Notes: generated from the letters alone by a model not told the origin. DNA of 64,000 nt from Pseudomonas cichorii (GCF_015471405.1 NZ_BLVZ01000011.1:1-64000); one strand, 5' to 3'; positions 1 to 8,341 are shown, counted from the first letter of the stretch. A program made the numbers and translations.

Positions 1-1336
1 TGACGGTTTGCAGGTACAGCAGGGTTTTCGGGTTGGCTGTGTCAATGAACAGCCTGAGCGGGTCGTTGCCCAGGTGCTCGGCCCATGTCTGGAAATCCGC
101 CTGGGTGTCGCGGACCTGTTGCAGCAGGGCTTCGCTGATGGGCAGGTTGTCTTGCAGATAGGTACGTGCGCCCTTGAGGTCGACTTCACGGCGCCATTTC
201 TCGCGGTCCTTCCAGGCTTGCAGCTCTTCCTGGGACGGGTATCGGCCATAACGGGTATGCAGCATCTGGCGCATGTCTGCGCTCTTGAACAGGTCCATCG
301 TGCCCAGCGAACCGCCCGGCCCGTTGCCGTGCATGGTCAGCATCTCCTCCAGGTCCATCTGATCGAAATAAGCTTCTCTGTCGCTCAGAAACTGTTGGGT
401 GCTGGCGCTGTTGCCACGTATCCAGGAGGGCTGGTATTTGGGGTCGCCATTGGCCCCGCAAAGCGCGGTTACGGTCTGAGCCATTTGCAGCTTATGTTCG
501 TGTTCCTGTTGCCAGTTCTGATACGCGGCCTGATCCCCCGCCAGTTGCATGCCCAGGTCGTTGAACACGCCCAGCGGATCGTCGAGGGCGACCAGCAGCG
601 AGCTGCATCTGTCCGGGACATTGCCCAGCCAGTACACATCGGCCCCGAGCGGGGTAAAGACCGACTTCGCCGCTTGATCGGGCTCGGCTGTCGGAATGGA
701 TGAGTCAGCGAAGCGTTTGTCCTCGACCACGTAATTCTTGTCGATATCGGCGACGGCCGTGGCGAGCGTCATCAGTGGCAACGTACCCGGCTCGTTCAGG
801 GTGGCGCAGAAGTTGGCCAGGTCCAGGGGCTTCATCCACAGTGCGCGGCTGTCGGCGTGTGAGCGCATGTGTTCGCAGATTCGCCAGGTCCATTGCACCG
901 GGGAAAAAGCCAGATGCAGGCGGTTCCTGCGAGGGTAAAGCAGGTAAGGGTTGCCCTCTCCATCGCCGCTGCGAACGTCACGCCCCAGATGGGCCTCCGT
1001 CCAGACGATGCGCGTCAGGCAGGCATCGGACGCCGAAACGCTGTACTCATGAAACGTCCCTGCCGTTTCGTCGAACACATAGACATACCCGTCGTAGAGC
1101 TGACGCAAGGTGTAGCTGCGGGTCTTGAGTCGTGGCAGTGGGCTCCACTGGCCACGGGCGGGCAAGGGCTTGAGCTGTGCGGGTTCGACATCGTAGCGCG
1201 AACGGTCCAGGGCATAGCGCACCGGGACAATGGCGATATCCGCCGTCTTGAGCGAACAGGCACAGGTGGCAGAAGACGGAGACTTGTCGAAGCGCGCCCC
1301 ACGCCGTTCTTGCAGGGTGCCGTGTTTCTTAGTCAT
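1..1336 (-). CDS. VasX-type T6SS effector, N-terminal part (gene cut by window edge)
   Basis: The frame is open from an ATG at 1336 to the left edge, 445 codons with no stop, so the C-terminal toxin part lies outside the window. The N-terminus carries the pattern of the VasX N-terminal region: a Cys pair (CAC) near residue 25, then IAIVPVRYAL, then YTLRQLYDGYVYVFDE followed by FHEYSV. In this family the region is the delivery part of large proteins fired through VgrG by the type VI secretion system, and the C-terminus often holds membrane-spanning or pore-forming segments. No VgrG, DUF4123 adaptor or immunity gene is visible, because the left neighbour is not shown. No clear Shine-Dalgarno precedes the ATG; a GTG three codons upstream is an alternative start. 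The family call is good, the toxic activity is unknown. Confidence 0.75.
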   Translation of the reverse strand, partial: MTKKHGTLQERRGARFDKSPSSATCACSLKTADIAIVPVRYALDRSRYDVEPAQLKPLPARGQWSPLPRLKTRSYTLRQLYDGYVYVFDETAGTFHEYSVSASDACLTRIVWTEAHLGRDVRSGDGEGNPYLLYPRRNRLHLAFSPVQWTWRICEHMRSHADSRALWMKPLDLANFCATLNEPGTLPLMTLATAVADIDKNYVVEDKRFADSSIPTAEPDQAAKSVFTPLGADVYWLGNVPDRCSSLLVALDDPLGVFNDLGMQLAGDQAAYQNWQQEHEHKLQMAQTVTALCGANGDPKYQPSWIRGNSASTQQFLSDREAYFDQMDLEEMLTMHGNGPGGSLGTMDLFKSADMRQMLHTRYGRYPSQEELQAWKDREKWRREVDLKGARTYLQDNLPISEALLQQVRDTQADFQTWAEHLGNDPLRLFIDTANPKTLLYLQTV

Positions 1337-1338
1337 AG

Positions 1339-1358
1339 GACGCACCGTTGCGTGCGTC
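1339..1358 (-). promoter_or_regulatory. Perfect hairpin abutting the effector start codon
   Basis: GACGCAC and GTGCGTC form a perfect 7-bp inverted repeat with a 6-base loop, ending two bases before the ATG of the effector gene. In the mRNA it would occupy the normal ribosome-binding position, where no Shine-Dalgarno is otherwise visible. It could limit translation, or it could mean that the true start is different. Inference only. Confidence 0.4.
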
Positions 1359-1576
1359 TTCAGCGGATACCTGAAAATGAAGAGTAATGAAGCGAGGAGC
1401 CTGGTAAACGAGCATGAACATCCCTTGTTCCCTGATGGTTGCCGAGCGACTTCGCTCGGACGTGGGAACGGTCTGTATCAAGAGTCATGCCTGTTAATTT
1501 TTCTATATAACAATCAATAACTTAAAATTAAAACCCTTAAAAACTGGTTGTTTTTCATACAAAAATCCCGAAAAAG

Positions 1577-1698
1577 TGCGCAAGCCCGTGCGCACCTGCG
1601 CAATATCTTGCGCAGCTGGTCGAAAAGCCCTGTTCATAAGGCTTGGAGGGGGTTTCAGGGGTGTTTTATCAAGGATGGGGTGCGCAAAAATTTGCGCA
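1577..1698. promoter_or_regulatory. Three copies of TGCGCA-N6-TGCGCA (operator-like array)
   Basis: The 18-bp unit TGCGCA-N6-TGCGCA occurs at 1577-1594, 1597-1614 and 1681-1698, with different 6-base spacers (AGCCCG, ATATCT, AAAATT). TGCGCA is itself a palindrome, so each unit is a hyphenated palindrome, as expected for a dimeric regulator. Units 1 and 2 start 20 bp apart and unit 3 starts 84 bp further on, roughly whole helical turns. The array lies beyond the AT-rich putative promoter of the effector gene and just after the lsfA terminator. I do not recognise a regulator with this exact site. Confidence 0.5.
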
Positions 1699-1700
1699 CA

Positions 1701-1725
1701 TAAAAAAGGGCCGATAAATCGGCCC
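1701..1725 (-). terminator. Rho-independent terminator of lsfA
   Basis: GGGCCGAT-AA-ATCGGCCC forms a perfect 8-bp stem at 1708-1725. Read leftward it is followed by a run of six T. It lies 28 bases past the lsfA stop codon, in the right orientation. Confidence 0.9.
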
Positions 1726-1753
1726 GAATAACCCCACTCGATAAATCTGAAAA

Positions 1754-2392
1754 TCAGCGGTTCGGTTGTGGCGTCAGGCGCAGGTAAGGCGTGACGGCCT
1801 TGTAGCCTTTAGGAAAGCGTTCCTTGATCTCGGCTTCGTCCTTGATGGACGGCACGATCACTACATCATCACCATCGACCCAGTTGGCTGGTGTAGCGAC
1901 CTTGTAGTTGTCGGTCAGTTGCAGGGAGTCAATGACCCGCAGGATCTCGTGGAAATTACGCCCGGTGCTGGCCGGATAGGTAATGGTCAGGCGTACTTTC
2001 TTGTTCGGATCGATCACGAACAGGGAGCGCACGGTCAGCGTGTCGCTGGCATTGGGGTGGATCAGGTCGTACAGATCGGAAACCTTGCGATCGGCATCGG
2101 CCAGGATCGGGAAATTGACCAGCGTGTTTTGCGTGGTGTTGATGTCGTCGATCCATTTGATATGGGAATCGACCGGGTCCACCGACAAGGCAATTGCCTT
2201 GACACCGCGCTTGGCAAACTCGTCTTTCAATTTGGCAGTGAAACCCAACTCGGTGGTGCAGACCGGCGTGAAATCGGCCGGGTGAGAGAACAACACGCCC
2301 CAGCTATTGCCCAGCCATTCATGGAAACGGATACGGCCTTCACTGGAATCCTGTTCAAAGTCAGGGGCGATATCGCCAAGTCGCAGTGTCAT
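1754..2392 (-). CDS. lsfA: 1-Cys peroxiredoxin LsfA (Prx6 family)
   Basis: A 212-residue thiol peroxidase of the cytoplasm that reduces hydrogen peroxide and organic hydroperoxides. The peroxidatic cysteine is C45 in the motif FTPVCTTELG, typical of the Prx6/1-Cys group. The long C-terminal part (LRVIDSLQLT through the GYKAVTPYLRLTPQP tail) also fits Prx6 length and shape rather than AhpC. In pseudomonads LsfA is known as a protein induced by sulfate starvation and linked to oxidative-stress resistance. This fits its place beside an OprD porin and sulfonate/taurine uptake genes. It ends at a strong terminator. Identification is confident, the exact substrate is not visible. Confidence 0.92.
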   Translation of the reverse strand: MTLRLGDIAPDFEQDSSEGRIRFHEWLGNSWGVLFSHPADFTPVCTTELGFTAKLKDEFAKRGVKAIALSVDPVDSHIKWIDDINTTQNTLVNFPILADADRKVSDLYDLIHPNASDTLTVRSLFVIDPNKKVRLTITYPASTGRNFHEILRVIDSLQLTDNYKVATPANWVDGDDVVIVPSIKDEAEIKERFPKGYKAVTPYLRLTPQPNR

Positions 2393-2516
2393 GGTGTTGC
2401 TCCTTGTTCGGTCGGGTGTTCATTGAGTTATGGCCCTACTGTGCACCGCCTGCTAAAAAATTAAAAAGAATGGATATCGATTTGGTTAGACCTGAAAGGA
2501 ATATTAAATTTCAGGC

Positions 2517-2543
2517 AAAAAGAACCCCGCCGAAGCGGGGTTC
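2517..2543 (-). terminator. Rho-independent terminator of the OprD-family gene
   Basis: GAACCCCGC-CGAA-GCGGGGTTC forms a perfect 9-bp stem at 2522-2543, and leftward transcripts then read five T. It lies 18 bases past the stop codon of the porin gene. Confidence 0.92.
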
Positions 2544-2561
2544 CTTTTCAACTGACCGGGC

Positions 2562-3923
2562 TTATTTGAAAGCGTAGGTGTAGTTGAAGATCAGACGAGT
2601 CTGGTCGGCATCACTTGCACCGTTCAGGCCTTCATCCGCACGGTAGGTACCGTGGCGCACGGTAGTACCGAAGCCTTTCAACGGACCGCTCTGGATCACG
2701 TAGTCGATACGCATGTCGCGTTCCCACTCCGAGTACTCATGGCCAAAGGAAGAGGTATTGCGAGCACCTTTGACGTCCTCACCACGAAGGTAGGCAACAG
2801 CAGCTTTCAGACCAGGAATACCCACTTTGGCGAAGTCATACGAGTATTGACCGAAAGTGGTGTTCTCACCGGCACGGTTGAACTGGTTAATCATCGAGTC
2901 AGTGAACAGGTAGAAGCTGGAGCCACCGTTACCTTCTGGACGACCACGACCATCCACAACGTTGCCTTGGTTCAGGTTGACAAAACCACCGTCGTCACCG
3001 ACTTGTTGGTGACCGACCAGGAACGCATGACCACCCAAGGTGTAGGTGAACATTGCAGACCAGGTCTTGTTGTCGACTTCGCCAACGTTCTTGGCATAAC
3101 CGTTGTTGTTGTTGAAGGCATAACCCGCTACGTTCTTGCTGTTATTGCCATCAGCGCTGCTGTTGAAATAACGCAGGTCAGTCTTGAAGGACTGGTCAGG
3201 AGCGATTTGGTAAACATGTACCAGACCCAGGAAATGCTGCTTGTAGAAGTTTTCCAGGTTAGCGAAGTAGTACTGCAGGGTCAGGTCTTTGGTGGCTTTC
3301 CAGTCGCCACCGGCGAAACGGAACTCGTTGCTGTCACGAGTAGCGCCAAATACTGACAAACCGGTGGAGTTGCTGGAAGCACGACCAGCGGAACCGGTCA
3401 GTTGACCGCCAGTCAAGGTGAAGTTGTCCAGATCCTTGGAAGTAACGATACCGCCTTCAAAGGTCTGAGGCAGCAAACGACCGTCGTTGGAAACCAGGAT
3501 TGGCAGGTTTGGTGCCAGAGCATTACCGACTTTCAGTTCGGTTTTCGAGAAGCGGACCTTGGCGTTGGCACCACCGCGACTCCAGGAACTGACCGAATCA
3601 CCGTCAGTATCCATGGGGAAGAAGCTGTTCTGGGTAGTAGCGGTCTTGTTCTGGATACCGCCACCCAGATGCACACCCACCAGAGCCTGAACGTCCAGAC
3701 CGAAACCAACGGTGCCTTCGGTGTAACCCGAGATGAAATCGAACTTCAGACCGGTAGCGGTTTCACGCTGGTCAGTAACGTTACGGCCTTCACGCAGGTC
3801 GTTGTTGAAGTACATGGTACGAGAACTAACGGACGCCTTGCTGTCTTCAATGAAACCTGCTGCGCCGGCCTGCTGAGCCAATACACCAAAGGTTACGGCC
3901 AGGGCCAGTGTGGACTTCTTCAT
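2562..3923 (-). CDS. OprD-family outer membrane porin
   Basis: A 453-residue precursor. The start MKKSTLALAVTFGVLAQ follows a good GAGGAG site; an upstream in-frame extension of 33 codons is AT-rich leader sequence and was not used. Residues 1-22 are a signal peptide ending AAGA. The mature chain opens with FIEDSKASVSSRTMYFNND and ends with a TYAFK beta-strand, both typical of OprD channels, which are 18-stranded substrate-specific porins. Motifs such as the R-rich barrel segments and the FKTDLRYFNSSADG stretch are also family-like. It is divergent from an SsuA-like gene and next to lsfA, so uptake of an organosulfur compound is a reasonable inference. The specificity cannot be read from sequence. 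Confidence 0.9.
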   Translation of the reverse strand: MKKSTLALAVTFGVLAQQAGAAGFIEDSKASVSSRTMYFNNDLREGRNVTDQRETATGLKFDFISGYTEGTVGFGLDVQALVGVHLGGGIQNKTATTQNSFFPMDTDGDSVSSWSRGGANAKVRFSKTELKVGNALAPNLPILVSNDGRLLPQTFEGGIVTSKDLDNFTLTGGQLTGSAGRASSNSTGLSVFGATRDSNEFRFAGGDWKATKDLTLQYYFANLENFYKQHFLGLVHVYQIAPDQSFKTDLRYFNSSADGNNSKNVAGYAFNNNNGYAKNVGEVDNKTWSAMFTYTLGGHAFLVGHQQVGDDGGFVNLNQGNVVDGRGRPEGNGGSSFYLFTDSMINQFNRAGENTTFGQYSYDFAKVGIPGLKAAVAYLRGEDVKGARNTSSFGHEYSEWERDMRIDYVIQSGPLKGFGTTVRHGTYRADEGLNGASDADQTRLIFNYTYAFK

Positions 3924-4304
3924 TGCTACGCTCCTCGTGAATCTAATTTTTTTAATCCATGGTGCCGAGCAAGGCTCTGACCCATGTATTCGCGTTAAGC
4001 GACAGGCCCGACCAGAGGTCAATGGTGACTGTGCGCCTCGAGACTCAAATGACTAGACCGCGTTGTCACTGGTGCAAGGTAGTGAAAATCCGATAAATCC
4101 AAAAGCAATTATTCGTAACGCTTTTAGACTGATTTGATATATGTCACAACGCATTTCAACCAGGACGCACAGGAGTGTATCCATCAAATAAGCTAATTCC
4201 CAAAAAATATTTTTCGACCATTCGTCAGATCGTTTAGTTTTCAGCTACCGGACAACCGGATCTCGACTCTCCAGTCACGAAATCCCAACCGGAAAACCCG
4301 CACA
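3924..4304. promoter_or_regulatory. Divergent promoter region, porin and ssuA-like genes
   Basis: This 381-bp stretch has no gene. It is AT-rich from about 4080 to 4240 and must hold the promoters of both divergent genes. At 4188-4199 it carries ATAAGCTAATTC followed by an A-rich run. The same 12-mer stands upstream of tauA at 5393-5404, which suggests a shared sulfur-responsive regulator such as CysB. The regulator is inferred, the repeat is seen. Confidence 0.5.
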
Positions 4305-5276
4305 ATGAAGATAAAATCCCTTACAAAACGGTTACTTGCGAATCAACTAGCAGTAATTATGACAATTGCCACCACCTTGACACTTTCTGTGCCAGCACAC
4401 GCAAAAGAAACTTTGCGAATCGGCTTTCAGAAGTCCTCAACGCTCATTTCGGTGCTCAAAAGCCAGGGTACGCTGGAGCGTGAACTGAACAAAAAGGGCA
4501 TTTCGGTGTCATGGCATGAGTTTCCCAGTGGCTTGCCTTTGCTCGAATCACTGAACGTGGGGAATGTCGACTTGAGCGCCGATGTCGCCGATACGGTCCC
4601 GGTCTTTGCTCAGGCGGCGGGAGCGCGGCTGACGTATTTCGCTCAGGAAGCCTCTTCTCCATCAGCCCAGGCGATTGTCGTGCGCAGCGATTCGACGTTC
4701 AAAACCCTGGCCGATCTCAAGGGCAAGAAAATCGCGGTCACCAAAGCCGCTGGCAGCCATTACCTGTTGATTGCCGCCTTGAACAAGGCCGGCCTGAAGT
4801 TCACCGATATTGATCCCGCCTACCTCACACCAGCCGATGGCCGCGCCGCCTTCGAGAACGGCAAGGTGGACGCCTGGGTCACCTGGGAACCCTTCCTCAG
4901 CAGCGTACAGCGCCAGTTGCCTACCCGCACCCTGGCCGACGGCACTGACCTGGCCAGCTACAAACGCTATTACCTGACCACCACGCCCTATGCCAATAGC
5001 AACCCGGAAGTCCTGAAGGTGGTGTTCGCCGAACTCAAGAAAACCGGCGAATGGGTCAAAGCCCACCCGAACGAAGCCGCAAGGATTCTGAGCCCGCTGT
5101 GGGGCAGCCTGGATATCGCGACCGTAGAAGCAGCCAATAAGCGGCGCAGCTATGAGGTGCAAGCGGTACAAGCCGACCAGCTCGATGAGCAACAGAGCAT
5201 TGCCGATGCATTCCTGGCAGCGGGGCTGCTGCCCAAGGCCGTGGACGCCAAGGATGTGCAGGTGTGGAAGCCTTGA
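4305..5276 (+). CDS. Aliphatic sulfonate ABC transporter substrate-binding protein (SsuA-like)
   Basis: A 323-residue periplasmic binding protein with an N-terminal signal peptide of about 33 residues ending VPAHA. The mature start KETLRIGFQKSSTLISVLKSQG and the central KVDAWVTWEPFLSSV match the SsuA family (NMT1-like fold), which binds alkanesulfonates and sulfonate esters. It stands alone before tauABC, with no ssuB, ssuC or ssuD beside it. It may therefore feed the TauBC membrane complex or act with a distant Ssu system. The family is clear, the ligand is not. Confidence 0.88.
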   Translation: MKIKSLTKRLLANQLAVIMTIATTLTLSVPAHAKETLRIGFQKSSTLISVLKSQGTLERELNKKGISVSWHEFPSGLPLLESLNVGNVDLSADVADTVPVFAQAAGARLTYFAQEASSPSAQAIVVRSDSTFKTLADLKGKKIAVTKAAGSHYLLIAALNKAGLKFTDIDPAYLTPADGRAAFENGKVDAWVTWEPFLSSVQRQLPTRTLADGTDLASYKRYYLTTTPYANSNPEVLKVVFAELKKTGEWVKAHPNEAARILSPLWGSLDIATVEAANKRRSYEVQAVQADQLDEQQSIADAFLAAGLLPKAVDAKDVQVWKP

Positions 5277-5315
5277 AGCCGTAATGCGCAATCTGTGTAA
5301 AAGATCGCCGCCTGC

Positions 5316-5365
5316 GTAGGAGCGAATTTATTCGCGATGCATTTCGCGAATGAATTCGCTCCTAC
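5316..5365. repeat. REP inverted pair
   Basis: GTAGGAGCGAATTTATTCGC-type repeat at 5316-5337 faces its inverse at 5344-5365, in the gap between the ssuA-like gene and tauA. It would fold into a long hairpin in RNA. Confidence 0.9.
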
Positions 5366-5392
5366 GGTCGGGAACAGTCTCGTTTTCGGCTC

Positions 5393-5404
5393 ATAAGCTA
5401 ATTC
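5393..5404 (+). promoter_or_regulatory. ATAAGCTAATTC motif shared with the ssuA-like leader
   Basis: The identical 12-mer lies 105 bp before the ssuA-like start and 85 bp before the tauA start, followed each time by an A-rich run. Two matches of this length in equivalent positions suggest an operator or activator site. CysB is the obvious candidate for sulfur genes, but this is inference. Confidence 0.4.
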
Positions 5405-5489
5405 AAAAAAGTTATTTATTTCTAAATTCTTAGATCATTTACGCTCCGCAATCAGCCAGTACCCGGCCCGCCTGATTCGGAGCTTCACC

Positions 5490-6467
5490 ATGAAACTGCA
5501 CTTCTCCCTGCGCCTTTTGGCGGCCTTGTCTCTGACAGGCGCGTCTTTCCTCACCCAGGCTGCCGACTTCACTGTGGCTTACCAGACCACCGTCGATCCC
5601 GCCAAGGTCGCTCAGGCAGATAACGCCTATGAGAAAGCCACCAACTCGAAGATCGAATGGCGCAAGTTCGAGAACGGTGCAGACGTCATCACCGCCATCG
5701 CGTCGGGCGATGTACAGATCGGCTATCTCGGTTCAAGCCCCCTGACCGCCGCAGCCACTCGCAAACTGCCGGTTGAAACCTTCCTGATCGCCACCCAGAT
5801 CGGCGCGGCGGAAGCGCTGGTGGCCCGCAATGGCTCGGGCATCAATACGCCACAAGACCTGATCGGCAAGAAAGTCGCCGTGCCGTTCGTTTCCACAGGC
5901 CACTACAGCCTGCTGGCAGCGCTCAAGCACTGGAACATCGACCCGGCCAAGGTCACCATCCTGAACCTGGCGCCACCCGCCATTGCCGCTGCCTGGAAAC
6001 GTGGGGATATCGACGCGACTTACGTCTGGGACCCGGCACTGGGCGTTGCCAAGGAAACCGGCAAGGTGCTGATCACCTCCGGCGAGCTGGCCCAGGCCGG
6101 TGCTCCGACCTTCGACGCCTGGATCGTGCGCAAGGACTTCGCGGCCAAGAACCCGCAACTGGTCAGTGCCTTTGCCAAAGTGACGCTCGATGCCTACGCC
6201 AGCTACCGTCAGGACCCGAGTGCCTGGATCGCCAATACCGGCAATATCGAAAAACTGAGCAAGCTGTCCGGTGCCAAGACAACTGATATTCCTGCGCTGC
6301 TGCAAGGCAACGTTTATCCATTGGCCGTCGACCAGAAAGCTCTGCTGGGCGCACCGACCATCGAGGCTATCACCAAGACCGCTGCCTTCCTGAAAGAACA
6401 AGGCAAGGTCGATGCGGTACTGCCTGATTACTCGGCCTACACCAGCGCCAAGTTCATTCCCCAATAA
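5490..6467 (+). CDS. tauA: Taurine ABC transporter substrate-binding protein TauA
   Basis: A 325-residue periplasmic protein with a signal peptide cut after LTQA (about residue 24). The mature protein begins ADFTVAYQTTVDPAKVAQADN, and contains SGDVQIGYLGSSPLTAAATR and DATYVWDPALGVAKETGKVL, which are TauA signatures. It binds taurine for import as a sulfur source and sometimes as carbon and nitrogen. It is the first gene of tauABC, with tauB 29 bp downstream. An A/T-rich leader with a motif shared with the ssuA-like gene precedes it. Confidence 0.94.
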   Translation: MKLHFSLRLLAALSLTGASFLTQAADFTVAYQTTVDPAKVAQADNAYEKATNSKIEWRKFENGADVITAIASGDVQIGYLGSSPLTAAATRKLPVETFLIATQIGAAEALVARNGSGINTPQDLIGKKVAVPFVSTGHYSLLAALKHWNIDPAKVTILNLAPPAIAAAWKRGDIDATYVWDPALGVAKETGKVLITSGELAQAGAPTFDAWIVRKDFAAKNPQLVSAFAKVTLDAYASYRQDPSAWIANTGNIEKLSKLSGAKTTDIPALLQGNVYPLAVDQKALLGAPTIEAITKTAAFLKEQGKVDAVLPDYSAYTSAKFIPQ

Positions 6468-6496
6468 TCCACCTGATCGAGAATGAGGCAACAGCC

Positions 6497-7288
6497 ATGG
6501 CTCTATTGCAACTGGAGCGTATAAGCGCACAGTACCCCGGCGCGGCAGAGCCTGTGCTGGCGGATATCAACCTGAGCCTGGGGCCGCAGCAATTGCTGGT
6601 TGCCCTTGGCCCGTCCGGCAGTGGCAAGACCTCATTGCTCAATCTGATCGCAGGCTTCGTCCAGCCCAGTGCCGGGCGCATCACGCTCGACGGCATTGCT
6701 GTAGAAGGCCCGAGTGCAGAGCGCGGCGTGGTGTTTCAGGACGATGCATTGCTGCCTTGGCAGAATGTGCTGGCCAACGTTGCGTTCGGACTTGAGCTGG
6801 CAGGTGTCTCCCGAACCGAACGCGAAGCGAAAGCACGGGAAATGCTGGCACTGGTGGATCTGGCCGGTTTCGAGCAACGCCGCATCTGGCAATTGTCGGG
6901 CGGCCAGAAACAACGTGTCGGCCTGGCCCGAGCGCTGGCAGCCAACCCTCGGGTGCTGCTGATGGACGAACCCTTCGGTGCCCTCGATGCTTTCACCCGC
7001 GAACAGATGCAAGAACTGTTGCTGCAAGTCTGGAGACGCACCGCCAAACCGGTGTTCCTGATTACCCACGACATCGAAGAAGCCGTCTTCCTGGCAACCG
7101 ACCTGATCCTGCTGGCCCCCAATCCCGGCCATATTGCCGAACGCCTGCAACTGGACTTCGGACAACGCTACAGCGCCGGTGAGTCCGCACGAGCGATCAA
7201 GTCCGATCCACGCTTTATCGAAACCCGCGAACACGTACTGGCCAGCGTCTTTTCCCAGCGCAACCTCGCACGGGAGCAGCGCGCATGA
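6497..7288 (+). CDS. tauB: Taurine ABC transporter ATP-binding protein TauB
   Basis: A 263-residue cytoplasmic ATPase. Walker A is GPSGSGKT (residues 38-45), the Q-loop Gln is about 81, the signature LSGGQ is at 133-137 and Walker B VLLMDEP at 153-159. These are followed by the switch His in FLITHDIEEAVFL. The last segment (LDFGQRYSAGESARAIKSDPRFIETREHVL) is the usual TauB/SsuB tail. It overlaps tauC by four bases (ATGA), so the two are translationally coupled. Confidence 0.94.
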   Translation: MALLQLERISAQYPGAAEPVLADINLSLGPQQLLVALGPSGSGKTSLLNLIAGFVQPSAGRITLDGIAVEGPSAERGVVFQDDALLPWQNVLANVAFGLELAGVSRTEREAKAREMLALVDLAGFEQRRIWQLSGGQKQRVGLARALAANPRVLLMDEPFGALDAFTREQMQELLLQVWRRTAKPVFLITHDIEEAVFLATDLILLAPNPGHIAERLQLDFGQRYSAGESARAIKSDPRFIETREHVLASVFSQRNLAREQRA

Positions 7289-8124
7289 GCAGCTATGAAC
7301 TAGAGAGTCCGGCCAAGACCGGCACAAAGAAAACACCGCGTACGCCACTGCAATTGAAGTTGAGCACCCGCACCATCAGTGTTCTGACGCTGTCGATCCT
7401 GTTGGGTCTGTGGTGGGTAGTGACCGCAGCGCAATGGATCGAGCCGTTGTTCCTGCCACCGCCCTCTGACGTTCTCCAGAAAGGCTGGCTGCTGTTGACC
7501 ACAGGCTATATGGACTCAAACCTCTGGCAGCATCTGGGCGCCAGCCTGCAACGTATCGGCCTGGCATTGGGAGCAGCCATCCTCAGCGCTATCCCGGTAG
7601 GCATCGCCATTGGACATAACAGGATCGCCCGAGGCATCTTCGATCCGCTGATCGAGTTCTATCGCCCTATTCCACCACTGGCTTATCTGCCGCTGATCGT
7701 TATCTGGTGCGGCATCGGCGAGTTCTCCAAGGTCCTGCTGATCTATCTGGCCATTTTCGCGCCCATCGCCATTGCCACGGCAACCGGCGTACGCACCGTG
7801 GACCCGGCCAAACTGCGAGCCGCACAATCTCTGGGAGCCACACGCTGGCAGTTGATCCGCCATGTGATCTTGCCCAGCGCCTTGCCGGACATTCTGACCG
7901 GCATACGGATCGGGCTCGGTGTGGGCTGGTCGACGCTGGTCGCGGCCGAACTTATCGCAGCCACCAGCGGGCTTGGCTTCATGGTGCAGTCGGCCGCGCA
8001 GTTTCTGGTGACGGATATTGTGATCCTGGGGATTCTGGTGATTGCCGTCATCGCCTTTGCCATGGAACTGGGCCTGCGTGCGCTGCAACGCAAACTGGTG
8101 CCCTGGCATGGGCAGAATCACTGA
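7285..8124 (+). CDS. tauC: Taurine ABC transporter permease TauC
   Basis: A 279-residue inner-membrane permease of the BPD_transp_1 (SsuC/TauC) type with about six membrane segments. The first is near residues 30-50. The EAA-loop region is seen as AAQSLGATRWQLIRHVILPSALPDILTGIRIGLGVGW. It pairs with TauB for ATP-driven taurine import. In most pseudomonads tauD (taurine dioxygenase) follows directly. Here the next gene is unrelated and on the other strand, so the enzyme must be elsewhere or missing. Confidence 0.93.
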   Translation: MSSYELESPAKTGTKKTPRTPLQLKLSTRTISVLTLSILLGLWWVVTAAQWIEPLFLPPPSDVLQKGWLLLTTGYMDSNLWQHLGASLQRIGLALGAAILSAIPVGIAIGHNRIARGIFDPLIEFYRPIPPLAYLPLIVIWCGIGEFSKVLLIYLAIFAPIAIATATGVRTVDPAKLRAAQSLGATRWQLIRHVILPSALPDILTGIRIGLGVGWSTLVAAELIAATSGLGFMVQSAAQFLVTDIVILGILVIAVIAFAMELGLRALQRKLVPWHGQNH

Positions 8125-8325
8125 CCTGCGCAGCAATACGGCATCGCCTTCGCTTTTCGCACTATTTCGGTGCGCAATTAGCCTGCAAAGAAAGGAAAGG
8201 ACACTGCTAATGAAGAGGCCTGCAAGACCTGGAAAAATTTCCTGCACCCTCTGGAGCCCATTCTCAAAAGGGTTTCAGACGAAAAAAACTGTTTTTTAAA
8301 GTTTCGGCTCAAAGTCTCTCAAAAC

Positions 8326-8341
8326 TGGCACGCACTCTGCA
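8326..8341 (+). promoter_or_regulatory. Sigma-54 (-24/-12) promoter
   Basis: TGGCACGCACTCTGCA matches the RpoN consensus (TGGCACG-N4-TTGCW) with one difference, and the invariant GG and GC are separated by exactly 10 bases. Expected transcription start is about 8352 on the plus strand. The next plus-strand gene is trmL, but a terminator-like hairpin at 8388-8398 lies in between, so the likely product is a short RNA. Confidence 0.85.

Larger units (their letters stand above)
1337..1700. other. Intergenic region behind the effector gene
   Basis: No gene is supported here. It holds the start-codon hairpin, a second perfect hairpin (CCGAGCGA-CT-TCGCTCGG at 1442-1459, next to CGTGGGAACG, possibly a worn REP of another family), an AT-rich stretch at about 1490-1570 that would suit a promoter for the leftward effector gene, and the TGCGCA array described separately. 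Confidence 0.5.

Noticed and set aside
8210..8299. A 29-codon frame with an AAGGAAAGG site after tauC
   Set aside because: The product (MKRPARPGKISC...) is basic with no hydrophobic helix or known pattern. The frame alone is too short to support a gene.
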